From the NCBI GenBank assembly GCA_024231975.1, contig JAAEQB010000058.1, positions 62,001 to 126,000 on the forward strand: DNA of 64,000 nt, read 5' to 3'. The stretch's first letter is position 1. The number at the start of each line of letters is the position of its first letter. Positions 47,328-57,056 of the stretch are shown here, one piece after another. This DNA comes from Allobosea sp. GTDB taxonomy: Bacteria; Pseudomonadota; Alphaproteobacteria; Rhizobiales; Beijerinckiaceae. Under the pieces are notes generated by a model. It did no database searches. It was not told where the DNA came from and was given only the letters and a program-made list of their open reading frames with translations. Position numbers and translations under genes: made by a program.

Positions 47328-48131
47328 ATGGAATCCGTCAGACCGGTTAATCCCGTCGCCGGCTATGTCGGCGGCAAGAAGCAGCTCGCCCGCCGGATCA
47401 TCGCCCGCATCGCCGGGGTCGAGCACTCGATCTACGCCGAGCCGTTCGTGGGTATGGGAGGCGTTTTCCTGCGCCGGCCGAGTCGGCCGAAGGTCGAGGC
47501 CATCAACGACGCTTCGCGTGACGTCGCGATTTTCTTTCGAATCCTGCAGCGCCACTACCAGGCGTTCCTGGACATGCTGAAATGGCAGGTGACCAGCCGA
47601 GCCGAATTCGAACGCTTGGCGGGCCAAGATCCGGACGCGCTCACCGATCTGGAGCGTGCCGCCCGCTTCCTCTATCTCCAGCGTCTGAGCTTTGGCGGCA
47701 AGGTTGCCAGCCGCTCCTTCGGCATCGACACGGCCGGCCCGGCCCGCTTCGACATCACCCGCCTGGTGCCGCTCCTCGAGGCGGTGCACGAGCGCCTGGC
47801 CGGCGTCTGGGTCGACTGCTTGCCCTGGCAGGAGTTCATCCGGCGCTGGGATCGGCCGGGCGCGCTGTTTTATCTCGACCCGCCCTACTGGGGCACCGAA
47901 CACTACTATGGCCGCAATCTCTTCGGGCGCGAACAATTCGCCGAGCTGAGCGCTGCTCTCCAAGGCCTTCAAGGCCGCTTCATCCTCTCGCTCAACGACG
48001 TGCCGGAGGTCCGCGAGCTGTTCGCCTGGGGCTCGATCGACACGATCGAACTGAGCTATCAGGCCGGTGGAGCCGAACACACCAAGCGCGTGCGCGAGGT
48101 ACTCGTGACCGGTCCGGGCGCGTCCGGTTGA
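47328..48131 (+). CDS. Dam-type (D12 class) DNA N6-adenine methylase
   Basis: 267 residues. Motif X is VAGYVGGKKQLARRI, motif I AEPFVGMGGVFLRRP and the catalytic motif IV FYLDPPYWGTEHYYG (DPPY), as in the D12 adenine methylase family. No restriction partner is nearby. It occupies the right-end slot where Mu carries the mom DNA-modification gene, which suggests a protective or regulatory role. Target sequence unknown (Dam itself acts on GATC). Confidence 0.9.
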   Translation: MESVRPVNPVAGYVGGKKQLARRIIARIAGVEHSIYAEPFVGMGGVFLRRPSRPKVEAINDASRDVAIFFRILQRHYQAFLDMLKWQVTSRAEFERLAGQDPDALTDLERAARFLYLQRLSFGGKVASRSFGIDTAGPARFDITRLVPLLEAVHERLAGVWVDCLPWQEFIRRWDRPGALFYLDPPYWGTEHYYGRNLFGREQFAELSAALQGLQGRFILSLNDVPEVRELFAWGSIDTIELSYQAGGAEHTKRVREVLVTGPGASG

Positions 48132-48396
48132 GCGCTGCCATCCTGTAGTGATAGACTTGCTGCGGGCGTGAGAACCCAAACCAGCACAGCGGCCGACGAG
48201 CGCAATAGCCTCGCCGGTCGCGCCGCATGTCCTCGTCGAATTCCCGGCTCGCCGGGAGTCGCGTCGGGAGTTGGGCGCTATACCATAGGGCGAAAGCTCG
48301 AAGGCGTTCAGCTGGTCGCTGGCCAGTTCTCACCCTCCCGGCGTCGGGACCGCCTCCCGACACGGCCGTGAGAAGCCGTCACCAGCGAGCCCACCC
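48132..48396. other. Gene-free spacer before the beta-propeller gene
   Basis: 265 bases without a convincing gene. It holds a short hairpin (TCCCGG-CTCG-CCGGGA near 48239) and weak promoter-like stretches such as GCTATACCATAGGG near 48278. The downstream cargo gene probably has its own promoter here, but none can be fixed by eye. Confidence 0.4.
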
Positions 48397-49704
48397 ATGC
48401 AGCACTTCCTGCGGCTAGTCGCCGCCGGCGTGTTCGCGCTCCTTAGCGGAGCGGCGAGCGCGCAGACGATCGAGTTTGCCACCGTCGACCCGTCCGCCGT
48501 GGCCTTCGCCACCTTCAACTCGAACACCCAGAAGATCGCCCGCAACAAGAACGGCACGTTGGTCGCCTATCTCAAGGACTCCAACGCGGCCTACGATGCG
48601 CAGCGGGTCAATTTCGTCCGCATCGACGCTTCCGGCACGCAGACCCTGCTGCTCTCCGAGGTCCACGCGACAAACGCGCCCTGCATCGAGGCATCCGCCA
48701 CTGGCGAGTTCTTCGCGGCGTTCTCGGACTGGAGCCTCGGCGTCGTGCGGGTGTACATCTGGCGTGACATCTCCGTCAGCACCGTGCCGGAGAAATATGC
48801 CTATAGCACCGCCGGCAGCGGCAAGTTCTCCTGCTCTTTCGACGAGAACCGGCGCATCCTCTATTACCTCGGCTACGATGGTAAGCTGGTCCGCTTCGGC
48901 GTCGACGGCCTGCAATTCGGCGCTAGCACCCTCTGGTATCAGGCATCGAACGTCGCGCAGTATCCGAACCTCCAGGCCAGCCGCGACGGCTCGCTGCATG
49001 TCTTCTGGAACACGCTGACCGGCACCGCTGTCAGCTACCGGGGCGTCCAGTATCTCACGACGCCGAACGACGCGGTGAACTGGTATCGCAACTGGCATCC
49101 GGCCGGCTCGGCCAACTTCTGGCTCCAGAGCCCGACCAACTACATGCCGGTCGCCTCCGACGAGACCGGCGCGTCCTTCTCCCTGTCGCGGGGCGAGGAT
49201 TATGTCCGGAATTCCTACCTGCTCGCCGCCTACGCCGACGACGAGGTGATGGGGGCCTTCTGGCAGTCGACCCCGAACTACATGGAGCGCTGCTTCGGCA
49301 ATGAGAAGCGCTGCACGGCCGTCCTGGTGATGTACGACCGCAAGACCGCGGCGCGCGTCACACAGATGGTCCCCATGCTGATCGGTCGCAATCCGATTAG
49401 GCCCCAAGGCGGCGGCGGGTTCGTCAAGCGCGGGTCGAGCCTGCATGTCATATGGAGCGAACGGAGCGATATCGTCGTCGCCAAGCTGACCGGCAATCTG
49501 TTGACCGAGGTCGCCCGCGAGGCGATCCCCGGTGCGACTGACGCCAATTGTCCCTATTCGCTGACGGTCGAGAAGGGGAACAGCACCGACTCCGATATTG
49601 TCGGAGTGCTCACGCTCCTGGACACGACCTGCTCCAACTGGGCGACATCTACGGGCTCACCGCCGATCACCGGCAGCGTGCTGAGGTTCAAGATCGCGCT
49701 CTAG
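48397..49704 (+). CDS. Secreted sialidase-like beta-propeller protein (prophage cargo)
   Basis: 435 residues. A signal peptide (MQHFLRLVAAGVFALLSGAA SAQ) is followed by a strand-rich body with repeated units of the kind SxDGxxHVxW: ASRDGSLHVFWN, RGSSLHVIWSE, and related blocks near SATGEFFAAFSDW. This resembles BNR/Asp-box beta propellers; no sialidase catalytic set could be confirmed. Paired cysteines (ERCFGNEKRC; NCPYS...CSNW) suit export. It stands last in the prophage with its own strong terminator, so it looks like a lysogenic conversion gene. Confidence 0.8.
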   Translation: MQHFLRLVAAGVFALLSGAASAQTIEFATVDPSAVAFATFNSNTQKIARNKNGTLVAYLKDSNAAYDAQRVNFVRIDASGTQTLLLSEVHATNAPCIEASATGEFFAAFSDWSLGVVRVYIWRDISVSTVPEKYAYSTAGSGKFSCSFDENRRILYYLGYDGKLVRFGVDGLQFGASTLWYQASNVAQYPNLQASRDGSLHVFWNTLTGTAVSYRGVQYLTTPNDAVNWYRNWHPAGSANFWLQSPTNYMPVASDETGASFSLSRGEDYVRNSYLLAAYADDEVMGAFWQSTPNYMERCFGNEKRCTAVLVMYDRKTAARVTQMVPMLIGRNPIRPQGGGGFVKRGSSLHVIWSERSDIVVAKLTGNLLTEVAREAIPGATDANCPYSLTVEKGNSTDSDIVGVLTLLDTTCSNWATSTGSPPITGSVLRFKIAL

Positions 49705-49726
49705 CCCCTTCCGCGCTCGTCGCCAC

Positions 49727-49750
49727 AAAAGCCGCCTGGGGGCGGCTTTT
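49727..49750. terminator. Rho-independent terminator after the propeller gene
   Basis: AAAAGCCGCC and GGCGGCTTTT form a 10-bp perfect stem with a 4-base loop; A and T runs on both sides allow action on either strand. It separates prophage cargo from the right end. Confidence 0.85.
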
Positions 49751-49796
49751 CCATGTCTGGAGCAATTCAAGAGGCCATGCTCAAACTGCGATCTGC

Positions 49797-49815
49797 TGCC
49801 ATTTGATTGTTCGCG
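49797..49815 (-). repeat. Right-end transposase site R2
   Basis: TGCCATTTGATTGTTCGCG, identical to 9421-9439 and in the same orientation as the terminal site that begins 3 bases later. Confidence 0.75.
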
Positions 49816-49818
49816 AAG

Positions 49819-49842
49819 TGCCATTTGAAAGTTCGCGCTACA
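49819..49842 (-). repeat. Right terminal inverted repeat / transposase site R1
   Basis: Begins TGCCATTTGAAAGTTCGCG and ends CTACA. Read on the minus strand it starts TGTAGCGCGAAC and matches the left end at 17 of 24 positions. The final CA (49841-49842) is the prophage end. Confidence 0.85.
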
Positions 49843-49847
49843 CTTCG
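49843..49847. repeat. Target site duplication CTTCG, right copy
   Basis: Directly follows the terminal CA and repeats 9283-9287. Chromosome continues to the right; the 91 bases up to the LOG gene stop show no further gene. Confidence 0.85.
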
Positions 49848-49938
49848 TTCGTCTCAGGCGCAATTCGTGAGCGTTCCTGATCTCTACCCGATCAGCGTCA
49901 CGATGTCAAGGATAAAATTCCTATCAAACGGAGAATAA

Positions 49939-50516
49939 TCAAACCTCCGTCTTTTCCACCCATTTGATCTGGGTCTGCGGCTTGTAGGCGTCCATCTTGT
50001 CGAGCAGCGCCGCCGGATCGGTCTCCATCATCGCCATGTCGCGATGGGCCTGCCACATGAAGCCGGCCTTCGTCGTGTTGTCGAGGAAGGCGGCGAGCGC
50101 ATCGTAGAAGCCGTCGATGTTGAGAAAGCCGAGCGGCTTGCCGTGGATGCCGAGCTGGCTCCAGGTCCAGATCTCGAAGATCTCCTCGAAAGTGCCGATG
50201 CCGCCGGACATGGCGATGAAGCCGTCCGAGAGCTCAGCCATGCGCGCCTTGCGGATGTGCATGGTCTCGACGACTTCGAGCCGGGTCAGCTTGTTGTGGC
50301 CGACCTCCTTCTCGCGCAGCGCCCGCGGGATCACGCCATGGACCTCGCCGCCAGCTTCGAGCGCGGCATTGGCGACGATGCCCATCAGGCCGACGGCGCC
50401 GCCGCCATAGACCAGCGTCAGGCCGCGTTTGGCGATGGCCGTGCCCATGGCGCGGGCGCCCTCGGCATGGACGGGATCATGGCCCGGGCTCGAGCCGCAG
50501 AAGACACAGACGGATT

Positions 50517-50520
<4 letters not shown>
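49939..50520 (-). CDS. LOG-family protein (cytokinin riboside monophosphate phosphoribohydrolase type, TIGR00730)
   Basis: 193 residues. The Rossmann start 'KSVCVFCGSSPGHDPVHAEG', LVYGGGAVGLMG and the active-site block SGGIGTFEEIFEIWTW define the LOG family (usually PGGxGTxxE; here SGG). Members release the base from nucleoside 5'-monophosphates, or act in purine salvage. The ATG overlaps the peptidase stop by 4 bases. Its downstream region is interrupted by the prophage. Confidence 0.92.
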
Positions 50521-51908
<1,388 letters not shown>

Positions 51909-51987
51909 TGGAGGCTGATTCCGATGGCGCCATCATGCCCAGTCACGCGGACGATACCAGTCGTCCGCGCGCATGGCGGCAGACCGA

Positions 51988-53523
51988 TTACCGCTTTCCG
52001 CCCGTAAGACTCCCGAGCACGCCGCGCAGGATCGCCTGCCCGACCTGCCGGCCGATCGTGGTCGCGGCTGAGCGGGCGGCCGAGGTGATGACCTTCTCGG
52101 CCATGCTCTGCGGCAACGGCCCGCCGCGCGAACCCGGCCCTGTCTTGGGGCGCTCCTTCGGCCCGCCGAGCCAGCCGCCGATGGTGTCGAGGATGCCGCC
52201 GCCACCGTCCGTGGAGGCCTCGACCGGCGAGCCGTCGGACTTCAGCCCCTTGCGCTTCATCAGTTCTTCATAGGCCGACTCGCGGTCGACCATGGTGTCG
52301 TACTTCCCTGTGAAGCCGGAGTCGCGCATGCACTGCGCCCGCTCCTGCGGCGTGATCGGACCGACCTGCGCCATCGGCGGCGCGATCAGGCAGCGCTCGA
52401 CCATGGTCGGCGAGCCCTTGCCTTCGAGGGTCGAGACCAGCGCCTCGCCGACAGCGAGCTGGGTGATCGCCTGCTCGGTGTTGATCTTCGGGTTCTGCCG
52501 GAAGGTCTCGGCCGCGGCACGGACCGCCTTCTGGTCGCGCGGAGTGAAGGCGCGCAGCGCGTGCTGAACGCGGTTGCCGAGCTGGGCCAGCACGGTATCG
52601 GGAATGTCGAGCGGGTTCTGGGTGACGAAATAGACGCCGACACCCTTGGAGCGGATCAGGCGCACCACCTGCTCGACCGCGGTCAGCAGCGCCTTGGGCG
52701 CGCCGTTGAAGAGCAGATGCGCCTCGTCGAAGAAGAAGACGAGCTTGGGCTTGTCGAGGTCGCCGACCTCCGGCAGCTGCTCGAACAGTTCCGAGAGCAG
52801 CCAGAGCAGGAAGGTGGCGTAGAGCCGCGGATTGGCCATCAGCTTGTCGGCGGCCATGATGTTGACGATGCCGCGGCCATCTCGGTCGGTCTTCATCAGG
52901 TCGTTGATGTCGAGCGCCGGCTCGCCGAAGAACAGGTCGCCCTTCTGGTTCTCCAGCACGAGCAGCGCGCGCTGAATCGTGCCGACCGAGGCGGAGGTGA
53001 CGTTGCCGTATTTGGTCGTCAGCTCCTGCGCGTTCTCGGCGATGAAGGACAGGATCGCGCGCAGGTCCTTGAGGTCGAGCAGCAGCAGCTTCTGCTCGTC
53101 GGCGATGCGGAAGGCGATGTTGAGCACGCCCTCCTGAGTGTCGTTGAGGTCGAGCAGGCGCGCCAGCAGCAGCGGGCCCATTTCCGAAATCGTGGCGCGG
53201 ACCGGGTGGCCCTGCTCGCCGAACACGTCCCAGAACACCGTCTTGAACTGGTCGGGCTCGTATTTCAGCCCGAGCTCCTCGGCGCGCTTGACGAAGGGCG
53301 GTTTGGAATTGCCGGGCGCGGCGATGCCGGAGAGGTCGCCCTTGATGTCGGCGGCGAAGACCGGCACGCCATGCTTGGCGAAGCCTTCCGCCAGCACCTG
53401 CAGCGTCACCGTCTTGCCAGTGCCGGTCGCGCCGGTGACCAGGCCGTGGCGGTTGGCGAGCTTGAGCAGCAGCACCTCCGGCTTCTCGCTCTTGCCGATC
53501 AGGATCGTGCCGTCATCCGCCAT
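51988..53523 (-). CDS. HerA-like ATPase, DUF853 (YjgR family)
   Basis: 511 residues. Walker A is VTGATGTGKTVTLQV near the start, Walker B is KLVFFFDEAHLLFNGAP, with 'YFVTQNPLDIPDTVLAQLGN' and RVQHALRAFTPRDQKAV between. DUF853 proteins are hexameric FtsK/HerA-type ATPases of unclear role, perhaps in DNA processing. The C-terminus is Gly/Pro-rich and ends in a small helical segment. Divergent from the gene at 53673. Confidence 0.92.
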   Translation of the reverse strand: MADDGTILIGKSEKPEVLLLKLANRHGLVTGATGTGKTVTLQVLAEGFAKHGVPVFAADIKGDLSGIAAPGNSKPPFVKRAEELGLKYEPDQFKTVFWDVFGEQGHPVRATISEMGPLLLARLLDLNDTQEGVLNIAFRIADEQKLLLLDLKDLRAILSFIAENAQELTTKYGNVTSASVGTIQRALLVLENQKGDLFFGEPALDINDLMKTDRDGRGIVNIMAADKLMANPRLYATFLLWLLSELFEQLPEVGDLDKPKLVFFFDEAHLLFNGAPKALLTAVEQVVRLIRSKGVGVYFVTQNPLDIPDTVLAQLGNRVQHALRAFTPRDQKAVRAAAETFRQNPKINTEQAITQLAVGEALVSTLEGKGSPTMVERCLIAPPMAQVGPITPQERAQCMRDSGFTGKYDTMVDRESAYEELMKRKGLKSDGSPVEASTDGGGGILDTIGGWLGGPKERPKTGPGSRGGPLPQSMAEKVITSAARSAATTIGRQVGQAILRGVLGSLTGGKR

Positions 53524-53613
53524 GGTCGCGCCTGTTCCGTTGCCATAAGGTCGTGCAAGGGATGTAGCGAAACGAGACGTTGGGCGGAAGCATGAAGATC
53601 GCTTCCATCCGAG

Positions 53614-53635
53614 ATGGTTTATGTATAAACTATCT
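53614..53635. promoter_or_regulatory. 22-bp palindromic operator-like site in a divergent promoter region
   Basis: GATGGTTTAT-GT-ATAAACTATC: 10-base arms with one mismatch, in an AT-rich patch of an otherwise GC-rich spacer (53524-53672). It lies 37 bases before the ATG at 53673 and may be a regulator binding site overlapping a -10. Confidence 0.6.
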
Positions 53636-53672
53636 TCAGAGCGACAGCAGGCTCGCCAGAGAGGATCGCACG

Positions 53673-54059
53673 ATGGATGAACTGATCTCCCGCATCATGG
53701 CCGCTTCCGGCCTCGACCAGTCGCTGGCGCAGAAGGCGATCGGCATCATCCTCGCTTTCCTGCAGAAGGAAGGTCCGGCGGCCGAGATCGGCCAGCTGAT
53801 GGCGGCACTGCCGGGCGCGCAGGAGCTCGCCGATGCCGAAGGCGGCGCGAAGGGTGGCCTGCTCGGCACGATCGGCGGCATGATGGGCGGTGGCGGCGGC
53901 GTGATGGCGCTCGGCGGCCAGCTGATGGGCGCCGGCCTGTCGATGGGCCAGATCCAGAGCGTCTCCAAGGAGATGTTCGCCGTCGGCCGCGAGAAGGCGG
54001 GCGAGGACACGATGGGCGCGATCGTCGGCGCGATCCCCGGTCTCGGTCAGTTCGTCTGA
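53673..54059 (+). CDS. Small Gly-rich protein, unknown (DUF2267-like)
   Basis: 128 residues. Helical ends (MDELISRIMAASGLDQSLAQ; VSKEMFAVGREKAGEDTMGA) flank a glycine/methionine-rich middle (GGLLGTIGGMMGGGGGVMAL). No signal peptide is seen. Similar proteins are widespread in alphaproteobacteria without known function. The start is taken at the ATG following the palindrome; a further upstream ATG reads through that site and is less likely. A strong terminator follows. Confidence 0.75.
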   Translation: MDELISRIMAASGLDQSLAQKAIGIILAFLQKEGPAAEIGQLMAALPGAQELADAEGGAKGGLLGTIGGMMGGGGGVMALGGQLMGAGLSMGQIQSVSKEMFAVGREKAGEDTMGAIVGAIPGLGQFV

Positions 54060-54086
54060 GCCGGCGCAACCCTCACGAATTTCCGG

Positions 54087-54111
54087 AACGCCGCCCCGAC
54101 CGGGCGGCGTT
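54087..54111 (+). terminator. Rho-independent terminator
   Basis: AACGCCGCCC and GGGCGGCGTT pair over 10 bp around a 5-base loop, followed by TT. It ends the short transcript of the gene at 53673. The rest of the spacer up to 54306 holds no clear gene; the mutase promoter should lie there. Confidence 0.8.
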
Positions 54112-54306
54112 TTCGTTTGCAGGCATAGGAGTTCCCTGTCGCGGGGATCGGCATTTCGGCACGGCTTTCCGACCAAGGGGGCATTTGCGTTCGCGCCCAG
54201 CCATGGCAATCAGGACTTCGCGGTTGCACAATGAGCCGCCAGCTGGCGTGTGTTCCACCGCCTGACGGGAATGGCGGGAGGAACGCGTGCAAGGAGTTCG
54301 CTGCTG

Positions 54307-56232
54307 ATGACCTCGACAGTCCTCGCCGACCTGCCCTTCATGGACGCCTTCGCCACGCCGGGCGAAGCGCAGTGGCGCGCCGCTGTCGACAAGGTGCTGA
54401 AGGGCGCCGATTTCGAGAAGAAGCTGGTCGGGCGGACGGCGGATGGTGTCCGGATCGAGCCGCTCTACGAGGCGGCCACCGAACAGGGCAGCCGCCCGCT
54501 GCGCGCAGAGGCCGGCCGCTGGCGCGTCACGGCGCGCGTCGATCATCCAGAGGGCGGCGAGGCCGCTAGGCTTGCCCTCGCCGAGCTGGAAGGCGGCGCC
54601 GATTCTCTCAGCCTGAGCTTCGCCGGCGCGCCCGCAGCGCGCGGCTTCGGCCTCAACGCGACCTCCGTAGATGCTCTCGACGCCGCGCTCGACGGCGTGA
54701 TGCTCGACCTCGTCCGCCTGCGGCTCGATCCGGCTCCCGGCGGCCGTACGCAGGCGCTGCTGCTGGCCGATTTGGTCGAGCGGCGGGGTCATGCCCCCTC
54801 CTCGCTCCAGATCGATTTCGGCATGGAGCCGATCGGCGTGCTCGCGAGCACGGGAGCACTCACCCCCTCCTTGCCCGAGCTCGGCAAGCGCATTGCCGAG
54901 ACGATCGCCACATTGAAAGGACGCGGCTTCACCGGCCCCTTCCTCGCCGCCGATGGCCGCATCTGGCACGAGGCCGGCGCAACGGAGGCGCAGGAACTCG
55001 GCGCCGTGCTGGCGACGGCCGTGACCTATCTGCGCCTGCTCGAAGGTGAAGGTCTCCCGCTCGCTGAGGCGCGCGACGCCATCTCCTTCACGCTGGTCGC
55101 CGATGCCGACGAGTTCGTCACCGTCGCCAAATTGCGCGCCGCCCGCCTGCTCTGGGACCGGGTCCAGCGCGCCTGCGGGCTCGATCCGAAGCCCGTCTTC
55201 ATCCATGCCGAGACCGCCTGGCGCTCGCTGACCCGTCGCGATCCCTGGGTGAACCTGCTGCGCGGCACCATCGCCGCCTTCTCGGCCGGGGTCGGCGGCG
55301 CCGATTCGATCGGCGTGCAGCCCTTCACCGCCGCGCTCGGCCTGCCCGACGGCTTCGCCCGCCGCATCGCCCGCAATACGCAATTGATACTGCTGGAAGA
55401 AGCCAATCTCTGGCGCGTCGCCGATCCGGCGGCCGGCGCTGGTGGTTTCGAGGCGCTGACGCAAGCGCTATGCGAGCAGGGCTGGCGCAAGTTCCAGGAT
55501 CTCGAGGCTGAAAGCTCAGGGGATCTCACCGGTATCGTCGGCGCACTCGCCAACGGCCACATCCAGAAGGGGCTGGCGCGCGAGCGCGACGCCCGGGCCA
55601 AGGCGATCGCGACCCGGCGCGAGCCGATCACCGGCACGAGCGAGTTCCCGAACCTGTCGGAAGCCTCGGTCGCGGTGCTGGCACCGCCTCCGGCACCCGC
55701 ACCCGGCAGCGACACGAGCGGTGATGCGATCACCGTCGAGCCCCTGCCGAGCATCCGCCTGGCCCAGCCCTTCGAGACGCTGCGTGCCAGCGCCGATATC
55801 GCCGAAGCGGCTGGCGAGCGGCCGAAGGCCTTCCTCGCCACGCTGGGCTCGATCGCCGGCTTCACCGCCCGCACCGGGTTCGCCCGCAACCTGTTCGAAG
55901 CCGGCGGCATTGCCGCGCCCTCGGGCGACGGCTTCGCCAAGGCGGGCGCGACCGATCTCGACGCGCTCGTCGCAGCGTTTCGGACTTCGGGCGCGAAGCT
56001 GGCCTGCCTGTGCGGCTCCGACGAGGCTTACGCAGGCGAAGCAGTCCCGGCAGCGACAGCCCTGACCGCGGCAGGCGCGACGGTCTGGCTCGCCGGCCGC
56101 CCCGGCGAACAGGAAGCCGCGCTGCGCGAGGCCGGCGTGACGAACTTCGTCTTCGCTGGCGGCGACGCCATCGCCGTGCTGCAGGATGCGCTGACGATTG
56201 CCATATCCCCTGTCAGCACGAACAAGGGATAA
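54307..56232 (+). CDS. mutA: Methylmalonyl-CoA mutase, small subunit
   Basis: 641 residues. The barrel domain is visible: 'TPGEAQWRAAVDKVLKGADF', 'FITRRDPWVNLL-type' SLTRRDPWVNLLRGTIAAF and 'GGADSIGVQPFTAALGLPDG'. The C-terminal B12-like domain lacks the DxHxxG histidine motif, as expected for the non-catalytic small subunit. With the large subunit it isomerises methylmalonyl-CoA and succinyl-CoA. The thiD gene stands between the two subunit genes. Confidence 0.93.
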   Translation: MTSTVLADLPFMDAFATPGEAQWRAAVDKVLKGADFEKKLVGRTADGVRIEPLYEAATEQGSRPLRAEAGRWRVTARVDHPEGGEAARLALAELEGGADSLSLSFAGAPAARGFGLNATSVDALDAALDGVMLDLVRLRLDPAPGGRTQALLLADLVERRGHAPSSLQIDFGMEPIGVLASTGALTPSLPELGKRIAETIATLKGRGFTGPFLAADGRIWHEAGATEAQELGAVLATAVTYLRLLEGEGLPLAEARDAISFTLVADADEFVTVAKLRAARLLWDRVQRACGLDPKPVFIHAETAWRSLTRRDPWVNLLRGTIAAFSAGVGGADSIGVQPFTAALGLPDGFARRIARNTQLILLEEANLWRVADPAAGAGGFEALTQALCEQGWRKFQDLEAESSGDLTGIVGALANGHIQKGLARERDARAKAIATRREPITGTSEFPNLSEASVAVLAPPPAPAPGSDTSGDAITVEPLPSIRLAQPFETLRASADIAEAAGERPKAFLATLGSIAGFTARTGFARNLFEAGGIAAPSGDGFAKAGATDLDALVAAFRTSGAKLACLCGSDEAYAGEAVPAATALTAAGATVWLAGRPGEQEAALREAGVTNFVFAGGDAIAVLQDALTIAISPVSTNKG

Positions 56233-56234
56233 GC

Positions 56235-57056
56235 ATGCCGATCGCCCTCACCATCGCCGGCTCCGACTCCAGCGGCGGCGCCGGCATCCAGGCCGACCTC
56301 AAGACCTTCGCTGCGCACCAGGTCTATGGCGCCAGTGTCATCGTCGCGCTGACCGCGCAGAACACGACTGCGGTCACCGCGATCCACCCGGTACCGGCTG
56401 ATTTCGTCGCCGCCCAGCTCGACGCCGTCTTCGATGACCTGAAGGTCGATGCGGTCAAGATCGGCATGCTCGCCACCGCCGAGCTGATCGAGACCGTCGC
56501 CGATGGGCTCGAACGCCATAACGCGAAGAACATCGTGCTCGACCCGGTGATGATCGCGGCCTCTGGCGGACGCCTGCTACGCGAAGACGCGATCGAGGCG
56601 CTGAAGCGCCGCCTGCTGCCGCTGTGCACGATCGTCACGCCGAACCTGCCCGAGGCGGCCGCCCTGCTCGGCACCGCCATGGCGGAGACCGAGGACGCGG
56701 CAGCCCAGCAGGCAGAGGCGCTGCTCGCGTTCGGCCCGGCCAATGTCCTGGTCAAGGGCGGCCACGGCAGCGGCGACGACAGCGTCGACATCCTGATCGG
56801 CAAGGACGGAAGGCGCGAGCGCCTGGTTGCGCCGCGCATTGCGACGCAGAACACCCACGGCACCGGCTGCACGCTCTCCTCGGCAATCGCCTCGGGGCTG
56901 GCCCACGGCATCGCCCTCAACGAGGCGGTGGCATTGGCCAAGCGCTACATCTCAGCCGCGATCGCGGCCTCGGACACGGTCAAGGTTGGCCGCGGCCACG
57001 GACCAGTGCATCATTTCCACCATTGGTGGGATAGGCCAGACGGGAGCAAGCCATGA
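56235..57056 (+). CDS. thiD: Hydroxymethylpyrimidine / phosphomethylpyrimidine kinase
   Basis: 273 residues. The ribokinase-fold ThiD marks are 'IALTIAGSDSSGGAGIQADL', KTFAAHQVYGASVIVALTAQN, 'VLDPVMIAASGGRLLREDAI' and the anion hole NTHGTGCTLSSAIAS. It phosphorylates HMP and HMP-P in thiamine synthesis. It lies 2 bases after the mutase small subunit and overlaps the large subunit by 4, so it is within that operon, an unexpected neighbour for a thiamine gene. Confidence 0.95.
   Translation: MPIALTIAGSDSSGGAGIQADLKTFAAHQVYGASVIVALTAQNTTAVTAIHPVPADFVAAQLDAVFDDLKVDAVKIGMLATAELIETVADGLERHNAKNIVLDPVMIAASGGRLLREDAIEALKRRLLPLCTIVTPNLPEAAALLGTAMAETEDAAAQQAEALLAFGPANVLVKGGHGSGDDSVDILIGKDGRRERLVAPRIATQNTHGTGCTLSSAIASGLAHGIALNEAVALAKRYISAAIAASDTVKVGRGHGPVHHFHHWWDRPDGSKP

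Larger units (their letters stand above)
9288..49842 (+). mobile_element. Complete Mu-like transposable prophage (40,555 bp)
   Basis: The ends are defined by TG...CA termini, imperfect 24-bp terminal inverted repeats and a 5-bp CTTCG target duplication. The contents follow Mu's plan: repressor opposed to Ner, transposase A and activator B, small early genes, gp16 and a Mor-like activator, lysis, terminase to G, protease/scaffold, capsid, contractile tail to gp48, fibre and a modification gene at the right end. No broken structural or transposition gene was seen, so the element looks functional. Non-Mu features are the capsid type and the cargo genes. Confidence 0.95.
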
